DNA from: Firmicutes bacterium UBA5766
GTDB lineage: Bacteria; Bacillota; Desulfotomaculia; Desulfotomaculales; Nap2-2B
Direction of reading: 5' to 3'
Length of the DNA: 64,000 nucleotides
Assembly: GCA_002418775.1 (NCBI GenBank)
Contig: DIEU01000001.1
Span: 1 to 64,000, forward strand
Positions 49,088 through 56,584 of the stretch are shown here, piece after piece. The notes beneath the pieces were generated by a model. The model was not told the origin of the DNA and made no database searches. It saw nothing but the letters and a program-made list of their open reading frames with translations. Each line of letters opens with the position of its first letter. Position 1 is the first letter of the stretch. The position numbers and the translations under genes are program-made.

Positions 49088-50641
49088 CTATACCGCCTTG
49101 AAAAGCAACGGATGCAGCTTGTTGGCGCGAGAATGGTACTCTGTGTGCAGCAGTTCTTCCGCCAGTTCACTCATTGGGTGTTCCAGAAAATTTTGATATA
49201 GAGTCGCCACTTCTGCATTCTCGTAGCTCTTGCGCTTGGGCAATGAAGTATCGGCTTTGTAAAGAGCGGCAAGGCGCTGTTCGCGTATTGCGTCTGTGGG
49301 AGGGACAGCAGTGCGTGGTTGACCGCCGCCGGCGATGCAGCCGCCCGGGCAGGTCATGAATTCAACAAAGTGCCAGGGAGCATTTCCGGCGCGCACAGCG
49401 TCCAAAACCTTACGTCCGTTGGCCATACCGTGACATACGGCGACACGGAGCGTTCCCACTCCCGGTATATCCGCCGCCGCTTCCTTAACACCATCCATGC
49501 CGCGCACCGGAGTCAAGTTCAGGAACAGGGCAGGCGGTTCCTGACCGGTAATCAAAAAGTAGGCTGCTCTTGCGGCAGCTTCCATAACTCCTCCGGTCGC
49601 GCCGAAAATAATTGCTCCGCCTGTTTCTTCACCCATAATAGGATCATAGTGTTCTTCGGGAAGGGATGTAAAATCAATCTTATTCTTTTTAATCATCCGG
49701 GCTAGTTCCCTGGTTGTAAGGACATAGTCTACGTCTTTAAAACCGCTGTCATTCATTTCAGGCCTGTTGCATTCGAATTTCTTGGCTGTACAGGGCATAA
49801 TGGATACAGAAACAATGCTGGCGGGGTCGATTCCTCTTGCCTTGGCATAATAAGTTTTGGCTAAAGCGCCGAACATCTGCTGGGGCGATTTGCATGATGA
49901 TATATTGGGAAGCAGATCGGGGTAGAAATACTCGCAAAACTTAATCCAGCCCGGTGAGCAGGAAGTGAATTGCGGCAGGGGCCTTTTAACCTCCCCTTTA
50001 ATCCGCTTGAGCAGTTCTGTGCCCTCTTCCATAATTGTCAGGTCGGCGGTAAAGTTTGTATCAAGGACAGCGTCAAAGCCAAGCCTTCTTAAGGCTGCTA
50101 TCTGCTGCCCTTCTACCTATGTGCCAGGGGGGGGGAGGCCGAACTCCTCTCCCAGGGCGACTCTTGTCGCAGGCGCTGTTTGAATTAGAACAAACTTGTT
50201 TTGATCGTTGATAGCATCATATACTTTGTCAGTATCGTCACGCTCGCTGATTGCCTCGGTAGGACAGGCCATGGAACACTGTTCGCAGTGAATGCAGATC
50301 GTTTCGTCAACTATTGGCAAGCTGTAATAACCAAAGACACTCTCAATGTTTTCGCAAGTCTCCAGGCACTGCCCGCATAAAACGCATTTTTGATTGTCAC
50401 GCATAATGGATGGATTGTCCAGGTCAATGGGAACACGGCCGCGTACCTGAGCCGGAAAAGTACCTGCGGCATTGTACTGGTTTGGCAACCAGCCTTCGCC
50501 GCCCGGGCGTTTCGGGTTCTTGTCGTCGCAGCCGGCCAGAGCGCCGGTTAAACCGGCCAACAGCCCCATGCTTGTTGCCATTTTTAGAAAGGAACGGCGA
50601 GTAACTGCTTTGTTATCTGGGCAACTGGCGCCATCTTTCAT
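49088..50641 (-). pseudogene. hydA: TAT-exported [FeFe] hydrogenase, interrupted by an in-frame TAG
   Basis: One continuous frame of 518 codons encodes a monomeric iron hydrogenase. Residues 14-35 are a TAT signal (RRSFLKMATSMGLLAG). Then come two 4Fe-4S clusters (CVLCGQCLETC and CIHCEQCSMACP) and the H-cluster motifs TSCSPGW, MPCTAKKFE and FMTCPGGCIAGGGQP. The codon at 50117-50119 is TAG (GLPPPGT-stop-VEGQQ) where relatives usually have Asn or Tyr; nine C's (50127-50135) precede it. The halves are in the same frame, so this is a nonsense change, not a frameshift. TSCSPGW has Ser at the second Cys, the proton-relay position. Truncation, readthrough or sequence error are all possible. Confidence 0.8.
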
Positions 50642-50800
50642 AACTACTTTTCCTCCTCCTCCAATTCAAAAAATGGTTAAAAAAATGGTGAATCTTATCT
50701 CTGCAGCCTGTCCACCTCCAGATGAAAAATCATAATACACAAGGGCAAAGCAAAGCGCTTTCTTTCCGGAAAGCAAAAACAAGGCTGTTTAGAAAAATAA

Positions 50801-50852
50801 AAATACCACGGTTTTTCATCCTTCTGGACGAATGAAAACCTCCGTGGTATTT
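50801..50852. terminator. Hairpin in the gap upstream of the hydrogenase gene
   Basis: AAATACCACGG at 50801-50811 pairs with CCGTGGTATTT at 50842-50852, and the inner TTTTCAT/ATGAAAA extends the stem. A and T runs flank both sides. Strong stem-loop, terminator-like in either direction; no gene ends next to it, so it may also be a remnant of a lost gene. Confidence 0.5.
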
Positions 50853-50956
50853 CATTAAAAATAAAAAATTTCTGAATTTACTTATAAGGAATAAAAACAC
50901 ACAGCTGGCTTCAGCCAACATTAATTTGTTGAATTATATATTTAACTTTGGACTAT

Positions 50957-51080
50957 GTCAACAGAAAAATTTCATGTGTGTTATTAATAAGCGGTAATGG
51001 AATGTTATAAATCAACAATCAGGGAAAATATTATCACTCTCCTGGCAGGGAACCGTCCCCTATGAAGAAATTTCTGTTGA
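50957..51080. repeat. 124-bp unit with imperfect terminal inverted repeats
   Basis: GTCAACAGAAAAATTTCAT at 50957-50975 recurs inverted at 51061-51080 (ATGAAGAAATTTCTGTTGAC). Inside, GGGAACCGTCCCC (51047-51059) is a short palindrome-like word that I associate with repeats near REP-type transposases in Firmicutes. The rest of 50642-51281 (640 bases without a gene) is AT-rich, and I see nothing more in it than the hairpin at 50801-50852. Confidence 0.4.
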
Positions 51081-51281
51081 CAAAAATAGTGATATTCTAT
51101 ACTTTTAAATAAGAAAATGGAATATTTATGAAAGAAGTTTAGTAATTTCAAGGTAACTATGTCATATTGTTACAGACTTTTTTATCAAAATTTAGGAATT
51201 AAAAATATTTGATGGAGGTGATTAATAGAAACGAAAAATCAATCTAGTGTATGAATATGAAAAAAGTGGGGGGATTTATTT

Positions 51282-53363
51282 ATGAAAAAAGCGTCAATAG
51301 TTATTGCGGTGTTGCTTTTGTTTTTATGTTTCTGTGGTGTAGCTTCCGCAGAAAATGTTGCAAAAGGGAAGTGGGCGGAACAGTCCAGTACGGATTATAA
51401 TGCGCCACCGACTAGGGCTGTAGATGGAAATACTGATGGTAAATTTTGGAATGGTTCGGTATCCCATACTAAGTTTGAGCACACTCCCTGGTGGCAGGTC
51501 GATCTGGGGGCCTCTTACTACATTAACAGCGTTATTATCAGCAACAGGACTGATTGTTGCGGAGAGAGGTTGAGTGACTATTACGTTTTTGTTTCTGATA
51601 GTCCATTCACAACTAACGATGTGAATGCTCTTGCAGGGCAGAGTAATGTAGGCAAATTCTATATTTCAGGTCCAAACGGTTTGCAAAATCAGTTAAGCAT
51701 TAACCGGAGCGGGCGTTATGTCAGGATACAACTAACTGGAGACAATTATCTTCATATAGCTGAGGTGGAAGTTTTGACTTCTGGTGTGAGCACTTCCTCT
51801 GCCTCCATTAACGCTACCGTTAGCCCTGGAACCTTGGACATAACAGTTAAATACTCCGGGGCTCCTGGAAACGCAAAGGATTGGATTGGTTTTTACAAAG
51901 TAGGTTCTGCAGACAATGGATATATCAGTTATCAGTATTTAAACGGCAATAAGAGCGGATCTCTAGCTTTCAAGGCGCCAGAACCCGGCGCCTATAATTT
52001 CCGCATGTTTGAAAATGATGGCTACAAATTACTTGCCACCAGCAACAATTTAGTAGCGGCATATAGCGCAAGCTTGACGGCAAAACTTGACGCCTCCGGA
52101 GAAAATATTACAGTTACTTACTCCATGGGTCCTGGGAACGCGAAGGATTGGATAGGTATATACAAAGTAGGCGCTGCAGACAATGGATATATCAGTTATC
52201 AGTATTTAAACGGCAATAAGAATGGCTCACTTACTTTCAAGGCGCCGGCAGTTTCCAATGTGCCACAAGTCGGCACTTATAATTTCCGCATGTTTGTAAA
52301 TGACGGCTATACACTGCTTGCTACCAGCAACGAAATAGTAATTGGTCAGTCGACTTACAACTTGACGGCAACACTAAGTGGGGGCAATATCACAGTTACA
52401 TACTCCGGGGCGCCCGGCAACGCGAGGGATTGGATCGGCATTTACAAAGTAGGCGCTGCAGACAATGGATATATCAGTTATCAGTATTTAAACGGCAAAA
52501 AGTCAGGCTCACTTAATTTCACAGCGCCGACAACCGCAGGTTCTTATAATTTCCGTATGTTTGTAAATGACGGCTATACACTGCTTGCTACCAGCAACGA
52601 AGTAGTTATTGGTCAGCAAACTTCCGAACAAAATCTGAAAGCAGCCCCAGGTGACGGCAAGGTTTATCTGAGCTGGAATAAAGACACAAACACCAGCGTG
52701 ATAGGTTATCACCTTTTCAGGGGCACATCCAGCGGCGGGGAAACCTCAACCCCGGTAACGGACTTTGCAATAAAAGAAACCTCCTACGCCGACCCCAATG
52801 TCAGCAACGGGATTAAGTATTGCTATATTATGAAGCCGGTTTATAGTGGCGAAAAGCTAGGCGGAGCTTCCAACGAAGCCTGCGCGACACCGACGCCAAA
52901 CAGTGGAGGTTCGTCTGGAGGATCCGGAAGCGGAACAGGAACAGGAACCGGAACCGGGACCGATAATCCCGTAGCAAAGGGAACAAAGATCGTTCTCCTG
53001 ATCAACAATCCTTACATGACAGTAAACGACGTCAGTAAAGAAATAGACCCTGGCCGGGGAACAGTGCCCCTTATTTTGAAGGGTAGGACCCTTTTGCCAA
53101 TCCGGTCTATTGTCGAAGCCATAGGCGGAGAGATTAAATGGAACGAATCTGAACGAAAAGTAACCATCCTTGTAGGAGCAACTACGATAGAAATGTGGAT
53201 AGACAGTACTAACACGCGTGTTAACGGGTCTAATAGAACAACAGATGTTGCTCCTGCAATAATCAACGGAAGAACAATGCTTCCCCTGAGGTTTGTAGCA
53301 GAAAACCTGGGCGCTAATGTGAATTGGGACTCCGTAAATTACAAAATAACGCTCCTCTTTTAA
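51282..53363 (+). CDS. Mosaic secreted protein: F5/8-C domain, three repeats, FN3, copper-amine-oxidase-like domain
   Basis: A 693-aa exported protein. Signal peptide 1-23 (ends ASAEN). Residues 25-165 are a discoidin/F5-8 type C domain (WWQVDLGASYYINSV, RYVRIQLTGDNYLHIAEVEV). About 175-445 are three repeats of roughly 90 residues, each with DWIG.YKVG.ADNGYISYQY and FRMF.NDGY.LLATSN. About 450-535 is FN3-like, then a Gly-Ser-Thr linker, then a C-terminal copper amine oxidase N-terminal-like (stalk) domain with KGRTLLPIRSIVEAIGGEI and NGRTMLPLRFVAENLG. No LPxTG or transmembrane anchor. Probably binds cell wall or glycans. Ends before a strong terminator. Confidence 0.88.
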   Translation: MKKASIVIAVLLLFLCFCGVASAENVAKGKWAEQSSTDYNAPPTRAVDGNTDGKFWNGSVSHTKFEHTPWWQVDLGASYYINSVIISNRTDCCGERLSDYYVFVSDSPFTTNDVNALAGQSNVGKFYISGPNGLQNQLSINRSGRYVRIQLTGDNYLHIAEVEVLTSGVSTSSASINATVSPGTLDITVKYSGAPGNAKDWIGFYKVGSADNGYISYQYLNGNKSGSLAFKAPEPGAYNFRMFENDGYKLLATSNNLVAAYSASLTAKLDASGENITVTYSMGPGNAKDWIGIYKVGAADNGYISYQYLNGNKNGSLTFKAPAVSNVPQVGTYNFRMFVNDGYTLLATSNEIVIGQSTYNLTATLSGGNITVTYSGAPGNARDWIGIYKVGAADNGYISYQYLNGKKSGSLNFTAPTTAGSYNFRMFVNDGYTLLATSNEVVIGQQTSEQNLKAAPGDGKVYLSWNKDTNTSVIGYHLFRGTSSGGETSTPVTDFAIKETSYADPNVSNGIKYCYIMKPVYSGEKLGGASNEACATPTPNSGGSSGGSGSGTGTGTGTGTDNPVAKGTKIVLLINNPYMTVNDVSKEIDPGRGTVPLILKGRTLLPIRSIVEAIGGEIKWNESERKVTILVGATTIEMWIDSTNTRVNGSNRTTDVAPAIINGRTMLPLRFVAENLGANVNWDSVNYKITLLF
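51849..52600 (+). repeat. Three intragenic repeats of about 200-270 bp
   Basis: Copies begin near 51849, 52118 and 52389 within the mosaic gene. The segment coding ADNGYISYQYLNG is nearly identical in DNA in all three copies (for example GCAGACAATGGATATATCAG), and copies two and three share longer identity through LLATSNE. Such DNA-level identity suggests recent duplication or gene conversion. Confidence 0.85.
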
Positions 53364-53504
53364 AGACAGCAGAGTACTACGGGCGGCAGGTAAATAAAAT
53401 TATCAGGGAGCATTACTAAAATAGGGAAAAGACTGACAAGGAAAATGAAGAAGCTAAAGCAAACAACACATATCGTTATTTAGTAGATTAATAATGAAAG
53501 ATAT

Positions 53505-53550
53505 CTGATAAGATAAAAAAGCGGAGTATCTGCTTTTTTATCTTTATCAG
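53505..53550 (+). terminator. Strong hairpin terminator of the mosaic gene
   Basis: CTGATAAGATAAAAAAGC (53505-53522) pairs with 53532-53550 with one bulged base, and the right arm contains TTTTTT. It ends transcription from 51282-53363 and separates it from the peptide locus. Confidence 0.75.
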
Positions 53551-53936
53551 GCACATAATCTAAATCCAGACAAAAATTATAGTGTGATTAGTTTAAGAGG
53601 GTATTTACAAAGAACGAACTGTATGGTATCATACCTTACAATAGTTAAAATAGAATATTTCTATCAATATTCTTCATTTTTTGCGATTAGTCGCATCATT
53701 TCTCAGCCCAAATTATTTTGCAAGTTACTCAAAAACCAAGAGCTATTTGTAAGGATATTATTTGCGCAGCTTTAATCATCGTATTTCAAGATATGCGATT
53801 ATCCCGGCGAGTTAAGTAATCAGGCAATAAATTAAAGTGCATCGTATAGGAGATACATGACTGGAGTTGTTTACAAATGTTGGAATGAAAATTCAGGGTA
53901 ATATATAAGGTATTGGGAAGCGAGGTGATCTAAATA
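53551..53936. other. AT-rich leader region without a convincing gene
   Basis: A 386-base stretch between the terminator and the first small peptide. A 63-codon frame (53584-53775) starts with GTG but has no binding site and a strongly AT-biased composition, so I do not call it. The stretch presumably holds the promoter of the peptide genes; TTGGAA at 53880 and TATATA at 53902, 16 nt apart, are a weak candidate. Confidence 0.4.
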
Positions 53937-54086
53937 ATGAATGAGCTGATCTGGTCCGAGCCGCAAATAAAGGAAATTGAAATTAAGATGACAGAACTCA
54001 ACAAAATTGGATTCAGTACTGATGCGTATTCTTCTTCCATACCCGGCTTGGTTGGGCGTTTAGAGCCTAATCAGCCCTGCTCTTAG
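53937..54086 (+). CDS. RiPP precursor-like peptide 1 (49 aa)
   Basis: A 49-aa peptide starting MNELIWSEPQIKEIEIKMTE and ending GRLEPNQPCS. GCGAGGTGATC lies 7 nt before the ATG, a strong site. Residues 4-19 (LIWSEPQI.EIE.K.T) are shared with the second peptide, while the C-terminal part (from Asp29) differs, as leader/core peptides do. The W.xP.I...x.V/I..T leader with Thr19 resembles lasso-peptide leaders, in which Thr is the -2 residue; cleavage after residue 20 would give a 29-residue core with Asp at position 9. One Cys near the C-terminus. Function and processing are inference. Confidence 0.72.
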   Translation: MNELIWSEPQIKEIEIKMTELNKIGFSTDAYSSSIPGLVGRLEPNQPCS

Positions 54087-54161
54087 TGTTGATGTGCAAT
54101 ACATTATGACCACAGGTCCTTTATCTGTTATATACTAATGAGAAGGCGAGGTGATATAGAA

Positions 54162-54320
54162 ATGAAAAAACTGATCTGGTCCGAACCTCAAATAGCAGAA
54201 ATTGAAGTCAAAATAACAAGGGATTTTAATAAAGTAGGATTTAATGATGATCTATATACACAAGCTACGAATGGTGAACTTCAGGGGGATATATGTCCTG
54301 CGGGATCGTGTGGATCATGA
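54162..54320 (+). CDS. RiPP precursor-like peptide 2 (52 aa)
   Basis: A 52-aa peptide starting MKKLIWSEPQIAEIEVKITR and ending GDICPAGSCGS. The frame extends to 54138, but GCGAGGTGATAT upstream of ATG 54162 fits the site seen before peptide 1. It is a tandem paralogue: DNA identity is high over the leader and falls off after codon 30. Cleavage after Arg20 would leave a 32-residue core with Asp at position 9 and two cysteines (DICPAGSCGS) that peptide 1 lacks. It lies 75 nt after peptide 1 and 251 nt before the cyclase-like gene. Confidence 0.72.
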   Translation: MKKLIWSEPQIAEIEVKITRDFNKVGFNDDLYTQATNGELQGDICPAGSCGS

Positions 54321-54505
54321 TTTTAATTCTAAAAATGTAATAGCGGAGCAGCTTTTTTAGTTTTCACAATGCTCTATTAAAATGACTGATGGTCAGTCGA
54401 CAGCAGAGTGTCCCCCGGAGGATGTAACATACATTCGGTTTTTAATCAAAGTTGCCTAAGAATATTGATTTTGGCGGCAAGAAGCTAAGAGGCCTTTAAA
54501 ATATA

Positions 54506-54534
54506 GGCACAAGGCTTGTGCCGTTTTATTTTTT
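54506..54534 (+). terminator. Terminator between the peptides and the cyclase-like gene
   Basis: GGCACAA-GGC-TTGTGCC at 54506-54522 is a perfect 7-bp hairpin followed by GTTTTATTTTTT, a textbook intrinsic terminator. It is 37 nt upstream of ATG 54572. It would let the peptides be transcribed more than the enzymes, as in many RiPP loci. Confidence 0.85.
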
Positions 54535-54571
54535 AATTTACACGATTACACAAAGACGGTGAAAATCGAAA

Positions 54572-56515
54572 ATGAGCGCCATATGCGGCATTTATTATCT
54601 TGACGGCAGGCCGGTTGCCATGGAGACAGGCACAGCCATGATGCGCGAATTAAGTATCTATCATGCGGATGATACTGGAGTCTGGCGAGATGGGCACGTA
54701 TTTATGGGCTGCCATGCCCGTCATGTTACTCCTGAGTCGGTGCAAGAAATTCTCCCGTTTCGCGATGACGAGGCAGGTTTATTAATAACAGCGGATGCTT
54801 TTATTGATAACCGGGTTGATTTACATGACAGGCTAGGCATTGATTATTCTCTTCGGGACAATATGACGGACAGTCAGCTTATTTTGCAGGCTTACCGGAA
54901 ATGGGGCCAGGACTGCTTAAAATATCTTATAGGTGATTTTTCCTTTGTCATTTGGGACGAAAAGCGGCAAAAACTGTTTTGCGCTGTGGATCATACAGGT
55001 ACAAGAGCATTATATTATTTCCGTTCGTCAGAACTTTTTGCCTTTTCAACTTTGATCAAACCATTATTTGTGCTGCCGGAGATTACCAAGGAGTATGATG
55101 AAAATTGGATCGCCGATTTCCTGGCTATGCCTTCCGTAATGCATCAACTGGATGCAGAGTTGACCTTATATAGGAATATTTATTTGCTGCCTGCAGGACA
55201 TACTCTGACAGTATGCCCCAGTGGAGCGGAAAAGCATGTTTACTGGCAAATCGAAAGGTATAATGAATTAAAATTAAAGACGGATCATGAATACGAAGAA
55301 GCTTTACTGGAAGTTCTTGGTGAAGCAATTCGATGCCGCAAGCGGTGTATTCGTCCGGTGGGTGTGATGATGAGTGGAGGACTGGATTCCACCTCGGTGG
55401 CCTGTTTGGCTGCCCGGGAAATGGCTGTAAGCGGCCTGCGGCTCCAGGTATTTAGCGCTGTACCTATGCTTGGCTATCGGGATTGGGTTCCCGCCGGGAT
55501 GTTGGCTGATGAGACACCACTTATTGAAGCAGTAAGGGAACATACTGGAAATATCGATGTTACATATTGCCGCTCTGAAGGAAAACACTCTTTAAGCGAT
55601 ACCGGCCGGTTTTTGGCAGTATTGGAGCAGCCTTACAAGATTATTGAGAACCTGCTCTGGATTGACAGTATTATGATGACGGCGCAGGAATGTAATATCG
55701 GTGTCATGTTAATAGGAAGCGCGGGCAATATAACAATTTCATGGGGCGATTCTTCATCATATCTGATGTCATTGCTAAAATCTGGTCAATGGTGGCAGTT
55801 TCTGCGCGAAAGCCGGAACACAGCCAGGCGTTACCGCAGACCGTTAAAGGCGTGGCTTAGGTTAATGGATAGAATGCTTCCATATAACTTAAAAATAAAT
55901 ATAAATAGAATCAAAGACCGCGATTGGCACAAGAAGATGCAAGGCCTGTCTCCCATAAACCCGGATTTTGCACGTTACATTAATGTGCAGGAGAGATTTC
56001 GCCGGTTTGGGTATGATCCATATTATTTAAGGCAACTGGACTCTTTTGAATCTCGAAAAAAGTATTTTAAACCGGATTTATTCAGTCATCTTGGCGTCAT
56101 TATGACCAAACATTCGTTGGCTTATGGAATACCGCTGCGTGACCCGACAATGGATAAGCGGGTAATCGAATTTTGTCTCAGTTTGCCGGAAAACCAGTAT
56201 GTGCGCAATGGCCGGGACAGGTTTTTGATCCGTCGGGCTATGAAAGGCATTTTGCCTGACGAAGTGCGGCAGAACGTGACGATGCATGGTAAGCAGAACG
56301 CCGATTTAGCCCAGCGACTGCAATCTTGCTGGACGGAACTGGCTGAAGAAATAAAAGATATCGGCCTTTTGGAAACTGAGCGAAAGTATCTTGATGTTGC
56401 CAAAATTCGGTTTGAACTAGAAAAATATAAAACCATAAATGATGATGCGGCAGATGACTTCGGCTTGCGTATGTTAATACGCAGTCTAATCTTCAGCAGG
56501 TTTTTAAGACAGTAA
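54572..56515 (+). CDS. Asparagine-synthetase-like enzyme, lasso-cyclase (C protein) type
   Basis: A 647-aa AsnB homologue. The N-terminal Ntn-type domain begins MSAICGIYYLDGRPV, so the cysteine is at position 5, not directly after Met as in glutamine-dependent AsnB; glutaminase activity is therefore unlikely. The C-terminal ATP-pyrophosphatase domain has VGVMMSGGLDSTSVACLAAR (PP-loop SGGLDS, about residues 264-283). The C-terminal region reads VIEFCLSLPENQYVRNGRDR and RRAMKGILPDEVRQN, as in lasso-peptide cyclases that adenylate an Asp/Glu side chain to close the macrolactam ring. ATG at 54572 with GGTGAAAA upstream. The exporter follows after 69 nt. Substrates are inferred to be the two peptides upstream. 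Confidence 0.82.
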   Translation: MSAICGIYYLDGRPVAMETGTAMMRELSIYHADDTGVWRDGHVFMGCHARHVTPESVQEILPFRDDEAGLLITADAFIDNRVDLHDRLGIDYSLRDNMTDSQLILQAYRKWGQDCLKYLIGDFSFVIWDEKRQKLFCAVDHTGTRALYYFRSSELFAFSTLIKPLFVLPEITKEYDENWIADFLAMPSVMHQLDAELTLYRNIYLLPAGHTLTVCPSGAEKHVYWQIERYNELKLKTDHEYEEALLEVLGEAIRCRKRCIRPVGVMMSGGLDSTSVACLAAREMAVSGLRLQVFSAVPMLGYRDWVPAGMLADETPLIEAVREHTGNIDVTYCRSEGKHSLSDTGRFLAVLEQPYKIIENLLWIDSIMMTAQECNIGVMLIGSAGNITISWGDSSSYLMSLLKSGQWWQFLRESRNTARRYRRPLKAWLRLMDRMLPYNLKININRIKDRDWHKKMQGLSPINPDFARYINVQERFRRFGYDPYYLRQLDSFESRKKYFKPDLFSHLGVIMTKHSLAYGIPLRDPTMDKRVIEFCLSLPENQYVRNGRDRFLIRRAMKGILPDEVRQNVTMHGKQNADLAQRLQSCWTELAEEIKDIGLLETERKYLDVAKIRFELEKYKTINDDAADDFGLRMLIRSLIFSRFLRQ

Positions 56516-56584
56516 ATACATACGTGTTTTTATTGGCCGGCGTTTGTAAAATTAAACGGGGAATTTAATTAAGGATTTTGAGAA

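Noticed and set aside
50100..50140. Frameshift at the nine-base C/G tract as the cause of the split hydrogenase
   Set aside because: Both halves are in the same reading frame; changing the tract by one base would break the frame, so the interruption is a TAG codon.
53584..53775. 63-codon frame upstream of the peptide genes
   Set aside because: GTG start without a ribosome binding site, AT-rich composition, no recognisable motif; treated as chance.
54331..54358. Second terminator right after peptide 2
   Set aside because: AGC...GCTTTTTT gives only a three-base-pair stem; the hairpin at 54506 is much stronger.
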